Origin: Faucicola sp041855445
GTDB taxonomy: Bacteria > Pseudomonadota > Gammaproteobacteria > Pseudomonadales > Moraxellaceae
Direction of reading: 5' to 3'
DNA length: 5,725 bases
Assembly: GCA_041855445.1 (NCBI GenBank)
Contig: JBHAEG010000010.1
Coordinates: forward strand, 1 to 5,725
Shown piece by piece: positions 5,485 through 5,725 of this stretch; the stretch's first letter is position 1, and every line of letters starts with the position of its first letter. The notes under the pieces are model-generated. The model worked only from the letters and a program-made list of their open reading frames with translations, had not been told where the DNA came from and ran no database searches. The translations under genes and the position numbers were made by a program.

Positions 5485-5725
5485 TTAAACCAAATAAGTG
5501 GCTAATTGTTGGCATACTGTTTGTTTGTGAACTTCATCAAAACCTTGCAAATCATGGCGTACAATATTGTAAATAAAATTGTGTAAGGATTTTTTATTTT
5601 TGGGTATATTCCGTTTAGGGAGTTTTTGATAACATTTTTGTATCTTGGGAAACAAGAGATATTCTAAAATGGGAATTCGTTTTTTCTTATTCTCTTGAAT
5701 ACCTGTTGTTTGAATACATTGAAGG
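5485..5725 (-). CDS. Hypothetical protein, C-terminal 79 residues, cut by the window edge
   Basis: An open frame enters from the right edge and ends at a TAA (5487-5485), giving 79 residues and no stop. The visible part is strongly basic in its first half, with KKKR, PKRN and PKNKK clusters. It ends in an amphipathic helix-like tail (DEVHKQTVCQQLATYLV). I do not recognise a family. It stops 12 bases before the ankyrin-protein ATG, on the same strand, with the next ribosome binding site in the gap, so the two genes are very probably one operon and may act together. G+C over 5521-5725 is about 29% by hand count. The frame could be non-coding, but the tight spacing and lack of stops argue that it is real. 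Confidence 0.6.
   Translation of the reverse strand, partial: LQCIQTTGIQENKKKRIPILEYLLFPKIQKCYQKLPKRNIPKNKKSLHNFIYNIVRHDLQGFDEVHKQTVCQQLATYLV

Overview
The window looks like chromosomal DNA of an AT-rich member of the Neisseriaceae, in the Kingella/Simonsiella/Alysiella neighbourhood. The best evidence is the DNA uptake sequence (DUS). The 12-mer AGGCAGCCTGAA and its one-base variant AGGCTGCCTGAA, remembered as the Kingella and Simonsiella DUS dialects, occur at 2854-2868, 4276-4290 and 4773-4784, with an 11/12 match at 3082-3093. Genus and species cannot be fixed from this window.

Layout from left to right. (1) Positions 1-640, minus strand: the first 213 codons of an SMC-like ATP-binding protein with a clear Walker A motif, cut by the left edge, with its own promoter at 675-703. 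This stretch is very AT-rich (about 30% G+C by hand count). (2) Positions 753-1839, minus strand: a two-gene operon encoding a DoxX-type membrane protein followed by a cytoplasmic DsbA-family (FrnE/COG3531-like) oxidoreductase. It ends in a strong hairpin terminator that contains the stop codon of the second gene. (3) Positions 1959-2846, plus strand: a LysR-type regulator transcribed divergently from the operon. A good TTC-N7-GAA dyad sits between the two start codons. (4) Positions 2847-2928: a convergent intergenic spacer with a palindromic DUS and a bidirectional hairpin terminator. (5) Positions 2929-5725, minus strand: an operon whose last gene encodes an 847-residue protein with C-terminal ankyrin repeats and a large unrecognised helical N-terminal part. 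It lies 12 bases after the stop codon of a gene cut by the right edge.

How the genes work together. The LysR regulator, DoxX protein and DsbA-like protein form a plausible redox or thiol-stress module: a divergent regulator controlling a membrane and cytosolic pair. This is inferred from gene order, the CGWC motif and the operator-like dyad. The ATPase on the left and the ankyrin operon on the right are separate transcription units of unknown function. Both are more AT-rich than the central genes and are the best candidates for accessory, possibly horizontally acquired, functions. Nothing visible proves a defence or toxin role. No tRNA, rRNA, CRISPR array, transposase or insertion-sequence ends were seen.
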